Shown here piece after piece: positions 1-20,428 of a stretch of DNA of 64,000 bases. Origin of the DNA: Bolinopsis microptera (lineage: Eukaryota; Ctenophora; Tentaculata; Lobata; Bolinopsidae); contig NC_087079.1 of the NCBI RefSeq assembly GCF_026151205.1, positions 12,700,635 to 12,764,634 of the forward strand, in the 5' to 3' direction. Position 1 is the first letter of the stretch. The number at the start of each line of letters is the position of its first letter. The position numbers and the translations under genes were made by a program. The notes under the pieces are model-generated. The model did no database searches and was not told the DNA's origin. It was given only the letters and a program-made list of their open reading frames with translations.

Positions 1-848
1 TACAAATTTCAGTCTGCTACTACAGCTACCCACTTGATAATCACATCGAATCGATATACTTAGTTTAATACCACCCTCTTTGAGATTTATATAGTAGAAT
101 GTCCTTCTTATGAGTGTATCAAGAAGAGTGTAGGGATGTGTCATGAAGCCTTAAAACGAGCCCCAGTCCACCTAGACAATGCCCCGATAATTGGGGAATG
201 ATAACGGATAATAATAATGGAGAATAATTGTAAAAAAGATAGCAGCCAGCTCCTAAACATATCTTTTTGTCTCAAAGATCTTGTTTAGTGCTACTAAATT
301 TATTAGCACATGCTAGGCGCGTCTCTGGATGCTGTGAGGTTTTGCAAACATTTAGTCCTACTAAGGGTACTAACTGAAGACAAGATTCTCGTCTATCGGA
401 GAGACAATGGCTCTTCATCAAGTTAGCACTTCATTATCATACAGTCTCATTACTGTATAGCTAGCATCGCATATTTAATACTACTGTCGAGAATTAACAC
501 AAGATAAAGCTGCTGGGATTTTTTCCGGGAACCTGCTGGTGTCAGTTAGTTATACATCTCCTGTTCAAGTTTACTATTGATCAATCAAAATCCAGAATTA
601 CTATCAACAAAATATGTCTCACCTCCACATCTGTACCGTACATAGTATCAGAAACAACTTATACTACACAGACAGACATACTGGCATGTCAAGGGAAAGA
701 GCGGTAGAGATAGGGCCTACAAATTATTCTAAATGCTAATGTGGTTTTCTGAAGAATAAAAGTACGGCTGCCTCCTGGCCTTCAGCCGTTTATGTTCAAT
801 TACGGAGCTTTCTCCCCATAGTTCCGATTGTTATAGTGTAGCCAGGCC
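1..848. other. Leading intergenic or intronic sequence
   Basis: AT-rich sequence with no open frame or motif I recognise. EIF2A begins mid-protein at 4947, so this stretch could be intron of that gene, but no upstream EIF2A exon was recognised here. Confidence 0.4.
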
Positions 849-853
849 GTGAT

Positions 854-1838
854 CAGTATTCGGTATCCAGTGGTCAGTATCCAGTGGTCAGTATCCAGTG
901 GTCAGTATCCAGTGGTCAGTACCCAGTGGTCAGTATCCAGTGGTCAGTATCCAGTGGTCAGTATCCAGTGGTCAGTATCCAGTGGTCAGTATCCAGTGGT
1001 CAGTATCCAGTGGTCATTACCCAGTGGTCAGTATCCAGTGGTCAGTATCCAGTGGTCAGTATCCAGTGGTCAGTATCCAGTGGTCAGTATCCAGTGGTCA
1101 GTATCCAGTGGTCATTACCCAGTGGTCAGTATCCAGTGGTCAGTGACTCAGTATCCAGTGGTCAGTATCCAGTGGTCATTACCCTGTGGTCAGTATCCAG
1201 TGGTCAGTACCCAGTGGTCAGTATCCAGTGGTCAGTATCCAGTGGTCAGTATCCAGTGGTCAGTATCCAGTGGTCAGTACCCTGTGGTCAGTATCCAGTG
1301 GTCAGTACCCAGTGGTCAGTATCCAGTGGTCAGTATCCAGTGGTCAGTATCCAGTGGTCAGTATCCAGTGGTCAGTATCCAGTGGTCAGTATCCAGTGGT
1401 CAGTATCCAGTGGTCAGTATCCAGTGGTCAGTATCCAGTGGTCAGTATCCAGTGGTCAGTATCCAGTGGTCAGTATCCAGTGGTCAGTATCCAGTGGTCA
1501 GTATCCAGTGGTCAGTATCCAGTGGTCAGTATCCAGTGCAGTGGTCAGTATCCAGTGCAGTGGTCAGTATCCAGTGGTTTGTATCCAGTGGTCAGTATCC
1601 AGTGGTCAGTATCCAGTGGTCAGTATCCAGTGGTCAGTATCCAGTGGTCAGTATCCAGTGGTCAGTACCCAGTGGTCAGTATCCAGTGGTCAGTATCCAG
1701 TGGTCAGTATCCAGTGGTCTGTATCCAGTGGTCTGTATCCGTCCAGTGGTCAGTATCCAGTGGTCAGTATCCAGTGGTCACTGGTTAGTACCCAGTGGTC
1801 AGTACTCAGTGGTCAGTATCCAGTGGTTAGTACCAATA
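854..1838. repeat. 14-bp minisatellite (CAGTATCCAGTGGT)
   Basis: About 70 tandem copies of the 14-bp unit CAGTATCCAGTGGT. Point variants include CAGTACCCAGTGGT and CATTACCCAGTGGT, with occasional partial units such as CAGTGCAGTGGT. The unit lacks stop codons in all three plus-strand frames, so long repetitive open frames arise without implying a protein. Variant units are scattered rather than regional, which fits turnover by slippage or unequal exchange. Confidence 0.97.
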
Positions 1839-2223
1839 TTGTACCATCCCTGTGTATTGTACACAGGCACATTACTGATGGTATACAATATACATTGAGT
1901 AATATTACCATTATGATTATGATTGTAGTTACTATTTACTTGGGGCAGCTAACGAATTCCTTGTGACAGGATGATGTAGACAATAATTTATAAAACAAGA
2001 ATTATATTTTTGACACAATCAATCAGTATAACATAAACATTATGAAACTAAAGTAAGCTATCCAGTAAGGACAACTAGGATATATTAAACTGATAAGAAC
2101 CGAAAACTGAGCAGTTATTTAGCAACATTACTGTAGAAATACAACTCTCATAACTTGAACTCATGCGCATCATGCTCATTTTACAGTTTTAGATATTATA
2201 TATACAAATTTTGTATTAAATGT
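1839..2223. other. Spacer between minisatellite and BTB/RRM gene
   Basis: No gene recognised. It would contain the 3' UTR of the minus-strand BTB/RRM gene. Confidence 0.4.
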
Positions 2224-3806
2224 TCAGAAGAAGTTGTTTTTGACTCTATTGATAACAAGTTCGTACCCCTTATAGCTATAACTTTTTGTGCGACTGCACT
2301 GAAAAAGATAGTTGGCATATACCGCTTGAGCGAATGTTATATACGCGAACTTTTTACCCCGATTTCCCTCCTTGATTTCAATCTCGATTATCACACCAAA
2401 TCCGGAAAATAATTGCATAGGCTGTCTTCAGCTGCGTTTCGTGGTATATTTCCTATGTAAAGGCTGGTATCCCTTTTGCTAAACCTTCGTTCACTAGATT
2501 GCTCCGGTATTACTATTTTCAGAACACGTTTGTCCATTTTTATCTCAGCGAAGGTGAAGGCTAAGGCGTCAAATGTTTTGCTGAAGGTAATTTGTGCATC
2601 AATTTCGTTTATTTTTCCATCAGTCCAGCTAGCCCGGCAGCTAGGAGAAATTTCAACTGATCGAATCTTACGGGAGGGAAACAATTTTCTAAGTTCAACT
2701 ATAGAAACTGTTGAGGGTAAGTCTTTTATACAAATTTTTGTTTCTGGTTCTTCTTTATCTGGAATAGTTTCGTCCAATAAATATATTCCTAAATTTATTA
2801 ATTCCGTGATCAGATCTTCCTCATTTAAATTTTTCCGCAGCAAATCTTTCACGTTCTCCCTATAACTTTCGCTTCGGGGCTTTGAGCTTTCCGGGCTTTC
2901 GGTTGGAGCTTGATCCATCTCCTCCCTTTTCCTCTTGTCGCCAGATTGTGGAATCAGAGTTTCTCTTCGTTGCTCGGACCAGCATTCTTGGGGATTTGAG
3001 GTTCAAAGTAACTCTTCTGAATGTCCAGCAAGAATTTCATAGACTCGACGGTCGAAGCACTTTCCGACATTAATGCAATAAAAGTAGAAAACTGATCAAT
3101 GGTGGAAAACACTTTAGGGAAATCAATACCGGAGTAATTCCCTACAATGAATTCTCTGTTTTCTGTTGAAAGTGCGGCCCATTTCTTTAAGATTTCGCCG
3201 CTGTTCACAAGATTTTCATTTATTATGAATAACAAGTCTTGTCCTGTTACCCCTTCCTCCAACATACCGGGCAACTCAGATCCAAACATCTCTCTGTTCG
3301 ACCTTATAAACTGCCTGATCACAGATTGAACTTGTGTGGAATAACACGTGTTAACGTTGTTAAGAAGGTTGGAAATCTTCAGGAAATCAACAGCTTCTCT
3401 CACAGATTTAGAGACATCCAGATGTTCCTTTAACCACTCTAGAGCTTCATTAAACAAACCTTCAACCTCGTATAGACTCGCAAACTTCAAGGCTACTCCA
3501 ACTGTTTCAACGCTGAACTGTAAGTCTGCACCATGCAAATAATTGATGCACGTGAGGATACCCTCACCACCATCAACCACATCCAGCATTTCCGCATTTC
3601 TGCATTTCCACATCCAGCATTTCCTCGAACATGAGAACCCCGTTATCTTCTCTAAACTTCTTCTCTAGCACAGAGCTCTGTTGGGCGAGCAGCATTCCAG
3701 AGCAAAGAACTCTCCTGTCTCCAACACATACTGTCACTTTATAGGGAAATGTGGGGTCGTCTATGAAGCGGGTGAAGTCCCTTTCAAGACTCAGCTTTTT
3801 GGACAT
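2224..3806 (-). pseudogene. BTB domain plus two RRM domains, frameshifted
   Basis: One intronless locus read leftward in four frame-shifted pieces. Piece 1 starts at ATG 3806 and encodes the first half of a BTB/POZ fold (about residues 1-65). Piece 2 (about 3590 to 2954) completes the BTB domain and adds an alpha-helical region of roughly 150 residues. Piece 3 (about 2950 to 2391) has a basic KRKREE stretch, a first RRM (ICIKDL as RNP2-like) and the start of a second RRM (RNP2 LYIGNI). Piece 4 (2418 to 2224) completes RRM2 with RNP1 KKFAYITF. The breaks are a 31-bp tandem duplication (CCACATCCAGCATTT at 3577 and 3608), a one-base-type shift near 2955-2965 and another near 2407. Protein similarity runs smoothly across each break, so this was recently one ORF of about 500 codons. 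BTB proteins usually act as oligomerisation modules or cullin-3 adaptors, and RRMs bind RNA; I know no standard family with this order. Decayed gene and assembly indels both remain possible. Confidence 0.72.
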
Positions 3807-3822
3807 TGCTGAGGGTTAAAAT
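3807..3822 (-). promoter_or_regulatory. 3' splice acceptor just before the BTB gene start
   Basis: On the minus strand, a pyrimidine-rich TTTTAACCCTCAG ends two bases before ATG 3806. This looks like the 3' end of a 5'-UTR intron or a spliced-leader acceptor. Confidence 0.45.
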
Positions 3823-4275
3823 GTGAGGAATGTTAGGAAACTGGTCAGGTTTTGATCATGTACATAAAAAGGGTGACCTGGAAAATTGATAAAACAACAA
3901 GGAGCAATAAAACAAGAATTATAGCATGAGTAATCTGAAAATTTAAAAATCAAACATAAATAAATACTGTTAACAACCACAGCAAAAGCTGACTTCGCCG
4001 TGTAACAAAATTACAACATTACAACATTATACAACACACTCACTCAGTTCATCATGTAATATAAGATTAAGTTACATAGCAAACGACACTAGAGCACACA
4101 ATCGGTCGCGGTAGAACAGTAAGACTGAGCACCTATACCAATAACCAAATAGGAAGGGAAACTACATACATTTACTGTAACAGAACTGCAAGAACTAAGA
4201 AATCAGCTCATTTTATCGCAGTAACATGAGATGGAAGAAGGTGTACCAGCTGCAGAGCAGCTCCGCTTGGCTGGC
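3823..4275. other. Upstream flank of the BTB/RRM gene
   Basis: AT-rich, with no recognised coding sequence. Expected to contain the 5' UTR, intron or promoter of the minus-strand gene. Confidence 0.35.
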
Positions 4276-4290
4276 AAAATGGCTGCCATA

Positions 4291-4335
4291 GTAACGGATA
4301 ACGTGACGTCATAGTAACGGATAACGTGACGTCAT
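4291..4335. promoter_or_regulatory. Tandem pair of CRE sites (TGACGTCA)
   Basis: Two tandem copies of a 23-bp unit, each carrying a palindromic CRE/ATF site TGACGTCA at 4304-4311 and 4327-4334. An AAAATGGCTGCC YY1-like motif lies just left of them. They are about 500 bp upstream of the minus-strand BTB start and could belong to its promoter. Function is inferred from the motifs alone. Confidence 0.45.
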
Positions 4336-4387
4336 ACCCGCGTATTGTGTGTACACCCACACATCCCTCCTCGCTCTCTCTCTCCCA

Positions 4388-4665
4388 TTACTGCTTATTT
4401 AACTGCATATGTAGCGTTGGTACATGAATCATAATAAGGTTAACCGTGTAAGATTCACTGTCTAAGGGAGGGCCAGGGGGAACTCATTGCGGTCTGTTTG
4501 GACTGCAGTAGAGAGAGTTCATACTTTCATACGACAATGTTATGCGTGTTTTCAAATATAATAGGCGGGTATATACTTTTGCATTTCAACTGCGATGTTA
4601 AATGCGTGTTTTCAACTGCGATAGTGAAGTCCCGGCCGTAGGCACGGGTTACACTAGTAATGTAA
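4388..4665 (+). repeat. Dispersed repeat R1, copy 1
   Basis: Shares long blocks with the reverse complement of 45764-46110: the segment with GTTTGGACTGCAG, the CAATGTTATGCGTGTT segment, and the end GGGTTACACTAGTAATG. It is shorter than the other copy by an internal deletion. No coding capacity was recognised; it could be a SINE or MITE remnant. Confidence 0.7.
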
Positions 4666-4946
4666 TAAAATTATCGTATGGCTCTTTTATTATATGTGGG
4701 AGATATTTTTATGGGATTTATGTTTTCTGGATAATGAAATCGAATCATTTACAGTTTGTCAAACATAATATTCATATCGTAGAAAAATTTTGGTCACAGA
4801 AAAAATAAAGAGGAAAACGTATTTATAAATAAATAAATCTGCAGTATCTGCTTCAGTAACAATTCAAGCAGTTTAGTTAAAGTGGCAAAGAAATTCAATA
4901 TTCACCTCCCCGCGCCCCTAGTGACCTCACAAAACCCTTTCCTCAG

Positions 4947-7900
4947 AGGAACACTGTTTAACGTGAAGTGTGATCCAATACACGAGTTCGGGGAGAACCA
5001 CTACAACGAGATCCTATTCAACCCTCAGGGCAACATGGTCGGGCTCTGTGGGTTCGGGAACCTTCGAGGTAAGACTTGAGATGGGGGTTTTGATAAAGGG
5101 GTGGACATGTTTTTTGAATTCCCAAGGGGTCAAAGAGGAAGTTATGTTAATTCTGTTGAATTTACCTTTTCATGTGGAATGAAGTACATGAATTTTCTTT
5201 CATTTCTGGCGGCATTATCATTTAAATTATTGGTGATAATAAATGTGAATCCCAAATAAAAGATATCTAATTTTTGGGGCTCAATTTTATTGCCCGATTA
5301 GTCCTCTAATTATGTGGATGTATTAATGTCCCCTGATTGTTATCATCTGTCACGTGACAAGACATTTTAAAGTCATCTCATTCATTATTTCATTACATTG
5401 TATCCTGTATAACATTGATACAAATTGAAAGTTTTTATTGGTGATTATAAATGTGAAACCCAGATAAAAGATATCTAATTACTATCTAATTACTATTACT
5501 AATTACTAATAATTACTAATTACTAATAATTCCAGGCAAGATGAAGTTCTATGACACGGAGAACAATAAGTTGTTATCAGACTTTGTGGCAGCGGATGCT
5601 ACTTTCTTTGAGTGGGCCCCCTGTGGAGATGTCTTTATCACAGGTGGGTCTTTCATTTATTTTCTAGAGCTTTTACATTCAGTGATGGGACTGTACTTCG
5701 AGCAAACCCTGTGAGATTATCAAGAAGCAAGGACCACTGCATAAATATGCAGACCACTGCATAAAACAAGCAAAGACCACTGCATAAAAACCTCCTATAC
5801 CCCATTATTAATTATATCCAAATTTTAAGAATTGAGCTTACTATTCCTTCGCCGCAACAAACTTCCCCTGTCACATCTCACTCCCAGGTACCCTGTACTC
5901 CATTTTGAAAGAGTAACCCTATTATATTGACTCCTTCTAATTGTCCCCTCACAGGTACCCTGTACTCCATTTTGAAAGAGTAACCCTATTATATTGACTC
6001 CTTCTAATTGTCCCCTCACAGGTACCCTGTACTCCATTTTGAAAGAGTAACCCTATTATATTGACTCCTTCTAATTGTCCCCTCCCAGGTACCCTGTACT
6101 CCATTTTTAAAGAGTAACCCTATTATAAATATCTCCGGGATTTCGACGCGGGATCATATTATCACTCAGCCCGGCCCGCTGTTAGATAAACATCTCAAGG
6201 TGATATCATCCCGCCCCGGAAATTTGTATAAACCCGGCCCGCTTTTTAGTCGTAACAGATGTTTATCATTCAATTCTCCGACTTACAATAATCAATGATA
6301 CTGCTGATTAGAACTCGATAATAGTAGAACAGTTAGACGCGCGATCACGTGGGCGCGTCACGTGCGTACCACGTGCCACCAATAGCATACGCCGAGTCTA
6401 TACCACGTGTCACGTGACACGAAAGCGCACCACGTGATATGAAACATCGTAACCGTCCACTTCTTTTACACGCAAATTCCTGGGAACGTTGCCAAAGCAG
6501 CTAATTCTTGGAATTTCTCCAACGCGTGGCGTGAGAAGTTGGCGACTAGCCAGCTACCCTTGTCCGTGCCCTAAAAATAGTATTGTTTTGCTTGCTCTCC
6601 TTCCAGCTCTTGTTCCTGCTAACGTTCAAGCTATTGCTCCACTATGACAGATCGGTTTGACATTCAGATTGATGAACTGCTTTCCAATCGTGTTCCGGAC
6701 AGTACAGTTAGAGTCAACAACTGGGCTCTAAACAAATTTAATTCTTGGCTTCAGTCATCCAGATTTGCTCGTGACTTCAATGACTTTGACCAAATTCCTG
6801 TTCAACGACTCAACTACATTTTAGAGTGCTTTCTTGTTTTATACTTCTAAAGTATAAATCCCTTGTCGAAATCGCCGGAGATAATTATAATCCATAAACA
6901 CTTCACGCTCAGGGCTAAATAAATGTAATCCCTCAGCTGGCTCTTCGGGATTACATATTAACACAAAACTCGTGCGCTGCGCGCACTCGTATGTGTTTAT
7001 CAGATCATCCCGCTAGCGCGGGATGATCTGTTATATAAACCCTTTGCGTGGCGGGTTTATGTTATTATATTGACTCCTTCTAATTGTCCCCTCCCAGGTA
7101 CCCTGTACTCCATTTTGAAAGAGTAACCCTATTATATTGACTCCTTCTAATTGTCCCCTCCCAGGTACCCTGTACTCCATTTTGAAAGAGTAACCCTATT
7201 ATATAGACTCCTTCTAATTGTCCCCTCCCAGGTACCCTGTACTCCATTTTGAAAGAGTAACCCTATTATATTGACTCCTTCTAATTGTCCCCTCCCAGGT
7301 ACCCTGTACTCCATTTTGAAAGAGTAACCCTATTATATTGACTCCTTCTAATTGTCCCCTCCCAGGTACCCTGTACTCCATTTTGAAAGAGTAACCCTAT
7401 TATATAGACTCCTTCTAATTGTCCCCTCCCAGGTACCCTGTCACCCCGACTGAGACAAGACAACGAGTTTAAGCTGTGGGATGTGTCCGGTAAGATACTC
7501 CACCACTATCAGGTCCCAACAGATGAGACCCAGCTGTGGCAGCTGATGTGGATCAACCCTGCTACGCTACTCCCTCCCCCTGTTGTCCCTAGACCTGCCA
7601 CCTCTAAGGAGATTGCTGCTGGAAAACCCCAGGTTTGTCAGCTTTTGTTTCATTGTTTGTCTTAGTTCATCTGAAAATCCTAATCCAGCATATTTTTTCA
7701 TCAATCACAAAACTGAATTCTTGAGTTATAATGCCATATTAAAGCTTCGATATAAAATTAGAAATACTGTAAATACTTGAAAGAATGACTCGGTGGTATC
7801 TCCATTTTGCAACAACGCTTTTGATTGTTCGGCATTCACTTTTGACTGCTCCAAGATGATTTATTCTCCAATTTACCCTTAGTACACCCCTATCAGGGAC

Positions 7901-8439
7901 AATAGGAAATCGCGGCATGTACGGAATCGCGATTTTTCCCATTATTTGCGACAAATCTTATGTATAGTTTAATGTATAGTCTGTTAAAATTCGCAAAATA
8001 ATCGCGAAATCCCTTTGTCCCTGACCCCAATCCCTCAACACCTTCACCCCCTCAGGCGTACAGACCACCTGGTTCCCGACAAGGTCCAGCTGCAGCTACC
8101 CGCTCACTCCTCCCCAACGTTCAAGGTGGAGTCTACAAACCCGGCAGTGATGCCCAACGAAACCAGCCCTCTAGACAAGCCCAGAAAAATCAGAGAAAAC
8201 GAGAAAATAGGGCCAAGCAAATTGAGGATGAGAAAGTTCCAGAGCCTACGATGCAAGATTTGCAGTCTACCATAGTTGATGAGAGGGAGAAGAAGGTCAG
8301 GAATCTTAAGAAGAAATTGCACCAGATCGAAAAATTGAAGGGCCAGGTGGCCCAGGGCAAGACTTTGGAGAAAAATCAGATGGATAAGATTGCCTCTGAG
8401 AATGATCTTATCGAAGAGATAAAACGATTAGAGTTATAA
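4947..8439 (+). CDS. EIF2A: Eukaryotic translation initiation factor 2A, C-terminal exons
   Basis: Four exons: 4947-5068, 5536-5643, 7433-7632 and 8056-8439. All have GT/AG borders with phases 1, 1 and 0 that join cleanly. The 271-codon product matches the second half of eIF2A: the end of the WD-repeat propeller (FNVKCDPIHEFG, GFGNLRGKM, LWDVSGKILHHY, ETQLWQLMW), a linker starting AYRPPGSRQG, a basic segment (QKNQRKRENRAKQ) and the C-terminal coiled coil (KVRNLKKKLHQIEKLKGQ to IKRLEL-stop). eIF2A is a cytoplasmic protein that can deliver initiator tRNA to 40S subunits in non-canonical initiation. The first ~300 residues expected for the family were not found between 3807 and 4946. They lie outside the window or in exons I could not recognise, which would place the BTB/RRM locus inside an EIF2A intron. 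A possible ATTAAA poly(A) signal is at 8533-8538. Confidence 0.93.
5069..5535 (+). other. EIF2A intron
   Basis: Donor CGAG|GTAAGA and acceptor AATTCCAG. It holds an imperfect internal duplication of about 50 bp (GGTGATAATAAATGTGAA and GGTGATTATAAATGTGAA) and an AT-rich TTACTAAT repeat next to the acceptor. Confidence 0.85.
5888..6127 (+). repeat. 67-bp satellite of a 3' splice site, left part
   Basis: Three full units and one truncated unit of 67 bp. Each runs from GTACCCTGTACTCC through a pyrimidine-rich stretch to CCCCTC(C/A)CAG. The start of each unit (GTACCCTGT) equals the first nine bases of the next EIF2A exon, and its end equals that exon's acceptor, so the array is a tandem amplification across the intron-exon border. 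Units are nearly identical. The array is broken by the insertion at 6128-7062. Confidence 0.96.
6346..6436. promoter_or_regulatory. Cluster of six CACGTG E-boxes
   Basis: Six CACGTG hexamers within 91 bp, about 210 bp upstream of the small ORF inside the insertion. CACGTG is the bHLH (MYC/USF/CLOCK-type) core. The density suggests the element's own promoter, but no start site can be read. Confidence 0.55.
6644..6850 (+). pseudogene. Truncated N-terminal fragment of a Crypton/DUF3504-like protein
   Basis: A 68-codon ORF from ATG 6644. The segment STVRVNNWALNKFNSWLQSS followed by a FDQIPVQRLNYIL stretch resembles the N-terminal helical domain that precedes the tyrosine-recombinase domain in Crypton-derived (DUF3504, ZMYM2/QRICH1-like) proteins. 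The reading frame stops just where that domain would continue, so the catalytic part is missing and the element must depend on others. Identification is by eye from residue pattern only. Confidence 0.5.
7064..7432 (+). repeat. 67-bp satellite of a 3' splice site, right part
   Basis: Part of the interrupted unit plus five complete units (7098, 7165, 7232, 7299, 7366), ending exactly at the acceptor of the real EIF2A exon at 7433. Two units carry TATAGACT instead of TATTGACT. Read in the EIF2A frame, each unit after its CAG meets an in-frame TAA within about 30 bases. Confidence 0.96.
7633..8055 (+). other. EIF2A last intron
   Basis: Donor CCCCAG|GTTTGT, acceptor CCCCCTCAG. Nothing else recognised inside. 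Confidence 0.85.
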
Positions 8440-8761
8440 TTTATTTGAATCTGAATTTGAGAAGGGTTTTTATTTATTTCTGTAGCTCATTCTGTTAAAT
8501 ATTTTTATTAACTAATGTTTGCTAAATTTTAAATTAAATGAGCATCAAATTTGTTATTCGAAAATTTTGATTTCCTCAATCTTGTTCGGCAATCCATCTC
8601 CCAGAAAATAATTAGTAGGGAAATGCCATCTACAATCCTTTTACCTGAACTGTTTTGTTATATTGAACCTTAGATATAAATCATAGTGATATAACTTACT
8701 GATAAATTTTAAAGTAGCTAAAAGTAAAACATTAATTTTGTTTCCTAGCAAACACCCGACA
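8440..8761 (+). other. EIF2A-ACAA2 spacer with 3' splice site
   Basis: Holds the EIF2A 3' UTR (ATTAAA at 8533). Its right end reads TTTTGTTTCCTAG, a strong 3' splice site ending 13 bases before the ACAA2 ATG. This is either the end of a short 5'-UTR intron or a spliced-leader acceptor. Confidence 0.5.
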
Positions 8762-19385
<10,624 letters not shown>

Positions 19386-20033
19386 AGTCGGAGGAATTTA
19401 GAACCTGTATACAAATACAATGAAATAGATGTTGAAACCAGACTGAATTGTATTGTCTTTTTCGATTGTAGATTGTCATGGAGTTCCCGGCTAAATTTAA
19501 TTAGACCCTAATTCTTATCAGATTGTAAATTAGTTACATAGTAAATATTACTTGATTTGTTACTTTGATTTTTACGAAGTTAGAATAATTTAGCTTAAAT
19601 TTGTTTTCGGGTTTGCGGATTTCTTTTCATAATTTATTGGATTTTCCCAACTTCTTTGAATAACAAATCAGAGAATAATATATTGACGCTAAGATCTGTT
19701 TGTATCTATTATCGAAATTGTTACAAAATTGGAATGGGCGTATTTACTTTTAATTCAATCATAAACCTGATAGTTACAAAATATTCAGTCTCTATCACAA
19801 ACACTCTTTCACACATAAATTGAATAGAAATAATTCTTTATCATTAACCAATTACACTGCTCAACTTTAACTCAAGTCCGGTTAGGTTCTATTTGTAATT
19901 GATCCTTACTGCGAAATCTTCTTGGGGAGGATCCTTCCAACACTATCAGTTTCTGAAAAGAATATTTCTGGTCAATCCGTCGTCCGTTATACAGTTTATA
20001 AAGAAAAAATCCAGTGATTGCATTGGCTTAGAC
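19386..20033 (+). other. ACAA2 3' flank
   Basis: AT-rich 3' UTR and spacer with no further gene. No perfect AATAAA was found close to the stop. Confidence 0.4.
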
Positions 20034-20428
20034 TTAGGGGTCGTTCACATATTACGTAATCAGCCGAGGGGGTGGGGGCGGTTTTCAAATGCTTACGGTT
20101 GATTACGGGGGGGGGGGTTTTGGTCGTTGATTACGTAATCAAAATTTTAATTTTTTACCGATTCTCGAAATAGTAAGTGCTTTGCGATTATTTCATTCAT
20201 TAATCCGTTGCGATAGCTTTTAATAAATAAATGGCTTAACATAAATATGTAATAGATAGTAATAAAATATAGAAGGGGGGTTGGGTCTCATGATTACGGG
20301 GGGGGGGGGTCAAACCTTGATTACGTAATACAGGGGGGGGGGTTCGGTCTTGATTACGGTTGATTACGGAGGGGGGGGGGGTAAAATTTTCCAAAATATT
20401 GATTACGTAATCTGTGAACGACCCCTTA
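20034..20428. mobile_element. Harbinger-like MITE with G-run interior
   Basis: A 389-bp element (20037-20425) with terminal inverted repeats GGGGTCGTTCACATATTACG, and a TTA duplication at each side (20034-20036, 20426-20428). A 3-bp TTA target with a GGG-type end fits PIF/Harbinger. The inside has several runs of 7-10 G next to repeated TTGATTACG. There is no coding capacity. Confidence 0.8.

Larger units (their letters stand above)
6128..7062. mobile_element. Insertion in the satellite: Crypton-like, non-autonomous
   Basis: About 935 bp inserted in one satellite unit, with TATTATA at both junctions (6121-6127, 7063-7069). The left end TATCTCCGGGATTTCGAC (6130-6147) pairs as an imperfect inverted repeat with about 6866-6883. 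ATTATA also follows that inner end at 6884, so a core element and a second 180-bp piece may be involved. The right piece is rich in palindromes (GTGCGCTGCGCGCAC; ATCATCCCGC..GCGGGATGAT). It carries the short ORF at 6644-6850 with an E-box cluster upstream. Cryptons normally lack terminal inverted repeats, so the class is uncertain. Confidence 0.7.

Noticed and set aside
849-1966. Long ORFs with repeating SIQWSVSSGQYPVV-type translation
   Set aside because: They are products of the 14-bp satellite lacking stops in all frames; no start context or splice evidence.
4882-4946. Possible N-terminal extension of the first EIF2A exon
   Set aside because: It would start at GTG, shows no family similarity, and ends at a good acceptor (CCCTTTCCTCAG), so it is intron.
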